64,000 nt of DNA. It comes from Bacteroides ihuae (GTDB taxonomy: Bacteria; Bacteroidota; Bacteroidia; Bacteroidales; Bacteroidaceae). The notes beneath the pieces were generated by a model that did not search any database, had not been told where the DNA came from, and worked only from the letters and a program-made list of their open reading frames with translations. Location: contig NZ_FNVX01000006.1 of NCBI RefSeq assembly GCF_900104585.1, positions 1,178,001 to 1,242,000 on the forward strand, written 5' to 3'. Numbering within the stretch: position 1 is the first letter of the stretch; each line of letters begins with the position of its first letter. Made by a program: the position numbers and the translations under genes. Shown here one piece after another: positions 61,962 to 64,000 of the stretch.

Positions 61962-62291
61962 GAGACTGATTAATAATTGCTTATTTCATGATACGCTTCT
62001 TATAATAGCTTTAGAGCTTCAATCTCGATCAAAATTATTATGTCTTTTTTGTCTCTAAATAGTTTACTGGTAGTCATTTCAAGGTGCTGATATTAGTTCA
62101 AGTGGGTAACTAATGAAGGCTTTTAAAAAATGAGGTGGCAGATAGTTGACAAGCGCTACAACTTTTTTATTCTGATTTAATAAATGTAGTTAGTAAAGAG
62201 TCTTCCTTAATAATTCTAAGGAAGACTTTTTTAATTCAGTTAAGCTCCTGTTTGTGAAAAACTTTTAGCGGTTATTTCTTTCCTAAATCAC
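61962..62291. other. non-coding stretch after the DUF4890 gene
   Basis: About 330 bases with no credible coding frame. The only structure recognised is the terminator at 62199-62232. Confidence 0.6.
62199..62232 (+). terminator. Rho-independent terminator
   Basis: AGTCTTCCTTA (62199-62209) pairs with TAAGGAAGACT (62217-62227) around a 7-base loop and is followed by a T-run. It lies 238 bases after the DUF4890 stop, so the transcript would have a long 3' tail or a short untranslated RNA may lie in between. Confidence 0.75.
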
Positions 62292-62378
62292 GGTTCTTTA
62301 TCTATGCTTATTCTAGATAAAATAAAGGATATTCTTACACTGCGTTATTTCGGTGCAGACGATCGTCTAATCTCTCTG
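62292..62378 (+). pseudogene. decayed fragment of a LolC/E-type permease gene
   Basis: The frame at 62292-62378 translates to GSLSMLILDKIKDILTLR followed by YFGADDRLISL. This is almost the same peptide as in the intact permease at 60.9 kb (GSLSMLILDKKEDVLTLR, YLGADDRLISR). By my alignment 16 of 87 bases differ, many at third codon positions, so the copy diverged under selection before it was lost. Frames on both sides are closed. It is the remnant of a second permease or of an old duplication. Confidence 0.8.
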
Positions 62379-62834
62379 TGCTGTTTCTCGATAAGCTGAA
62401 ACTTATTTATTATTACATCTAAGACCCTTTTTCTACTGTTTTTAGAGGAAAAGTAGGGGTCAAGAGGTTCAGGGTTCACCTATGGACCTATACCCCCTCC
62501 CCCTCACCCGTGCTTGATAAATCTAAATTATTAATAATCAATAGATTACGATTTTTGATATTTACATCTGTTAACGCTTTATCTGCTAAGTGAAGATTAA
62601 AAGTGAACCCTGAGGAGGTGATTTTACTATAAGTAAAATGGTTTGTCTATTTTCTCCTAATAGGCGGTTTCTGGCAGAATGATTTGAATAGATAGAGGTG
62701 AAGTATTCTTAAAAAGAGACCTCGACGTTTTAAATAAAGAACCTAAGTGTTTTCAGAAAACATTTAGGACTTTTTGTGTGATGAAGAGAACTGCCTTCGC
62801 CATTTAGGTTTCATGATGGATAGTCAGATTTTAG
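62379..62834. other. non-coding stretch with repeats and hairpins
   Basis: This stretch contains the left arm of an inverted repeat (62446-62502), a TGAACCCTGA motif near 62604, an ATTTTACT/AGTAAAAT hairpin (62621-62639) and a terminator-like hairpin (62742-62775). No coding frame is seen. Confidence 0.55.
62742..62775 (+). terminator. terminator-like hairpin
   Basis: CCTAAGTGTTTT (62742-62753) pairs with AAAACATTTAGG (62757-62768), with one G-T pair, and is followed by CTTTTTG. It lies upstream of the transposase remnant with no intact gene ahead of it. Confidence 0.55.
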
Positions 62835-63157
62835 GGCAAAAACACATATTTTGCCGGACAGCCGCTTTATGAACAACTATTAAAATTGATCGACAGCCAA
62901 GAAATTGCAAGAATAAGCCGAAAAGGAGTGCATAATCGCTATGTGAAGAAGCAAGACGGTTACTCTCACTTTGTAATAATGCTCTACGCCGTGCTGATGC
63001 GTTATGATTCTCTGCGTGAAATCGTAATGGGAATGCTCTCCGAGGTAAATGAGATCAATCACTAGGGTATAGACTATAGGATAAGACACAGCTCTTTGGC
63101 AGAAGCCAATAATAGACGAAGTAATGAGTCCTTTGAGCAGATCTATTTTATAACATT
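62835..63157 (+). pseudogene. IS4-family transposase remnant with internal stop
   Basis: The frame from 62835 reads GKNTYFAGQPLYEQLLKLID, continues through RYVKKQDGYSHFVIMLYAVL and YDSLREIVMGML, and hits a TAG at 63063-63065. It continues in the same frame as GIDYRIRHSSLAEANNRRSN, then FEQIY. Both halves match the DUF4372-type N-terminus of Bacteroides IS4-family transposases, where the TAG replaces a leucine-like codon. A TAG also sits where the start region should be, and the catalytic DDE part is missing. The element is dead. Confidence 0.8.
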
Positions 63158-63654
63158 CATTTCACATAGGCAGCAACTCACGATCATGTTATGCTTTTAC
63201 TGCTTTACAGGACACCAGTAATAAATATTCTCCCATCGTATTGGAAACGAGTGTGAGATAGAACGGTAGGCAGATTGGTACAATTTCCATTAGGAGTACA
63301 TCTCGTTTACGAGGAGTATGTGCAACCTTCATCACTCTCCTTAATTCGTTGCTTTTTTCCAACATTTCATCCTTTTCATCTTAGAGGGAGGAGGGGGTAC
63401 TAAAACCCATAGGTGAACCTTGAACCTTTTGAACCTTTTGATCCTTTTGAGCTTGTTCGAAAATCTTCAATTAGATCTAATGCGTTGATATACAGTGGAT
63501 AAAGTCTCCTATATCTCGATGGACGAAAATTAGGCTTCCGTTTGTTTTATACGGCTAATTGCTTTAATTCTTTAAGTTTAAATGTTGAAAATACATTACG
63601 CGTCGAAATCTGTCCCGGCTTGAGTCTAGAGGCCTGTTTGAACTCTCTTAGCGT
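63158..63654. other. non-coding stretch before the YfhO-type gene
   Basis: About 500 bases without a credible gene. It contains the right arm of the inverted repeat, and its last 200 bases carry no recognised signal. Confidence 0.55.
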
Positions 63655-64000
63655 TTACTTCTTCCCTAAGTCAAAATTCTTTCTATACTTCAAAAGTAAG
63701 AGTATGATTCCAACGAGTAGTAATGCCAAGCCGGCATAAGCTATAGACTCTGTTACATGAATACTTTTCGGATCAAAAGCCATTTCGATGGTATGTTTTC
63801 CAGCCGGAATGTTCATTGCCCTGAGGATGTAGTTAGCACGTGCTATCTCTGCTGGTTTGCCATCAATAGTCGCTGTCCATCCCGGATAATAGATTTCGGA
63901 GAAAACAACGATTCCGTCTTTGGATGAAGAGGTCTCGTAAACCAAGTGGTTGGGTTTATAATTTGTGAGTCGAACAGCTGAAAGAGAATCCTTATAACTG
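63655..64000 (-). CDS. YfhO-family membrane protein (N-terminus beyond window edge)
   Basis: An open frame from base 64000 to the stop at 63655-63657 gives the last 114 residues of a larger protein. It contains GIVVFSEIYYPGWTATIDGKPAEI, then LRAMNIPAGKHTIEMAFDPKS, a final membrane helix (AYAGLALLLVGIILLLL) and a basic tail (KYRKNFDLGKK). This is the standard C-terminus of YfhO (PF09586-type) proteins of Bacteroides, large polytopic membrane proteins probably involved in glycosyl transfer to lipid or wall polymers. The internal ATG at 63945 is not a start; the frame continues upstream out of the window. Confidence 0.88.
   Translation of the reverse strand, partial: SYKDSLSAVRLTNYKPNHLVYETSSSKDGIVVFSEIYYPGWTATIDGKPAEIARANYILRAMNIPAGKHTIEMAFDPKSIHVTESIAYAGLALLLVGIILLLLKYRKNFDLGKK

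Larger units (their letters stand above)
62446..63448. repeat. imperfect inverted repeat bounding the transposase remnant
   Basis: The left arm (62446-62502) contains GGTTCAGGGTTCACCTATGG and a C-rich tail. The right arm (63386-63448) contains the inverse, GGAGGGGGTA, then CCATAGGTGAACC, then TGAACCT. The shared core is about 40-50 bases with several mismatches. The right arm runs into a 9-bp tandem repeat (GAACCTTTT, 63422-63448). Confidence 0.65.

Noticed and set aside
62880..63089. Minus-strand open frame of 69 codons
   Set aside because: It is the antisense shadow of the IS4-type transposase remnant, whose plus-strand translation matches a known family.
63301..63325. Possible short membrane peptide on the minus strand near 63.2-63.3 kb
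   Set aside because: It is about 33 codons with no promoter or start context and lies in decayed sequence; probably chance.

Overview
This window looks like a chromosome segment of a gut-type Bacteroides or close relative. It carries a SusC/SusD pair, a hybrid two-component sensor (HTCS), many secreted carbohydrate-active enzymes with N-terminal signal peptides, and a Bacteroidetes-type promoter box (TAnnTTTG) in front of most transcription units. Shine-Dalgarno sequences are rare. I do not assign a species.

Positions 1-40.7 kb are a large pectin locus aimed mainly at rhamnogalacturonan I (RG-I) and its galactan or arabinogalactan side chains. The left minus-strand operon (7852 to beyond position 1) encodes GH2, a CE12 acetylesterase, a GH28, a short DUF4450-like protein, a CBM9-like protein and a second GH28 cut by the edge. 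A plus-strand pair follows (GH43-like, GH42), then a GH105 (minus), a CE12 (plus), the SusC/SusD pair with its own terminator, and a tandem two-domain SGNH hydrolase. The locus is interrupted at 20.7-24.3 kb by housekeeping nrdAB. It resumes with a third GH28 and a minus-strand pair (GH35, then a PL26-type exo-RG lyase). A plus-strand operon then carries GH115, a PL11 endo-RG lyase, a GH105-CE12-GH43-like three-domain fusion and the rhamnose mutarotase rhaM. The HTCS sensor closes the locus at 40.8-45.1 kb. A plausible scheme is that PL11 cuts the backbone and SusCD imports oligomers. Acetylesterases deacetylate them, GH105, PL26 and GH28 trim the backbone, GH2, GH35, GH42 and GH43 trim side chains, and RhaM converts the released rhamnose anomer.

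Positions 45-51 kb hold an ADP-forming acetyl-CoA synthetase directly behind the HTCS, a YefM/YoeB toxin-antitoxin pair, and a small fucose unit (GH29 fucosidase plus mutarotase) divergent from an AraC-type regulator. Positions 51.4-61.3 kb are ordinary core genes: yifB, a thioredoxin-fold lipoprotein lacking CxxC, an OmpA/TPR lipoprotein, xerD, aroQ, pyk, an O-methyltransferase, rbfA and a LolC/E-type permease. Positions 61.4-64 kb hold a DUF4890 protein and then a decayed, gene-poor stretch. That stretch contains a duplicated permease fragment, a broken IS4-type transposase and an imperfect inverted repeat. The C-terminus of a YfhO-type membrane protein runs off the right edge.

The least explained structure is a set of three intergenic arrays at 11.2, 26.0 and 51.3 kb. 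Each has four degenerate units with a 21-23 bp period. The unit sequences differ between arrays, but the architecture is the same.
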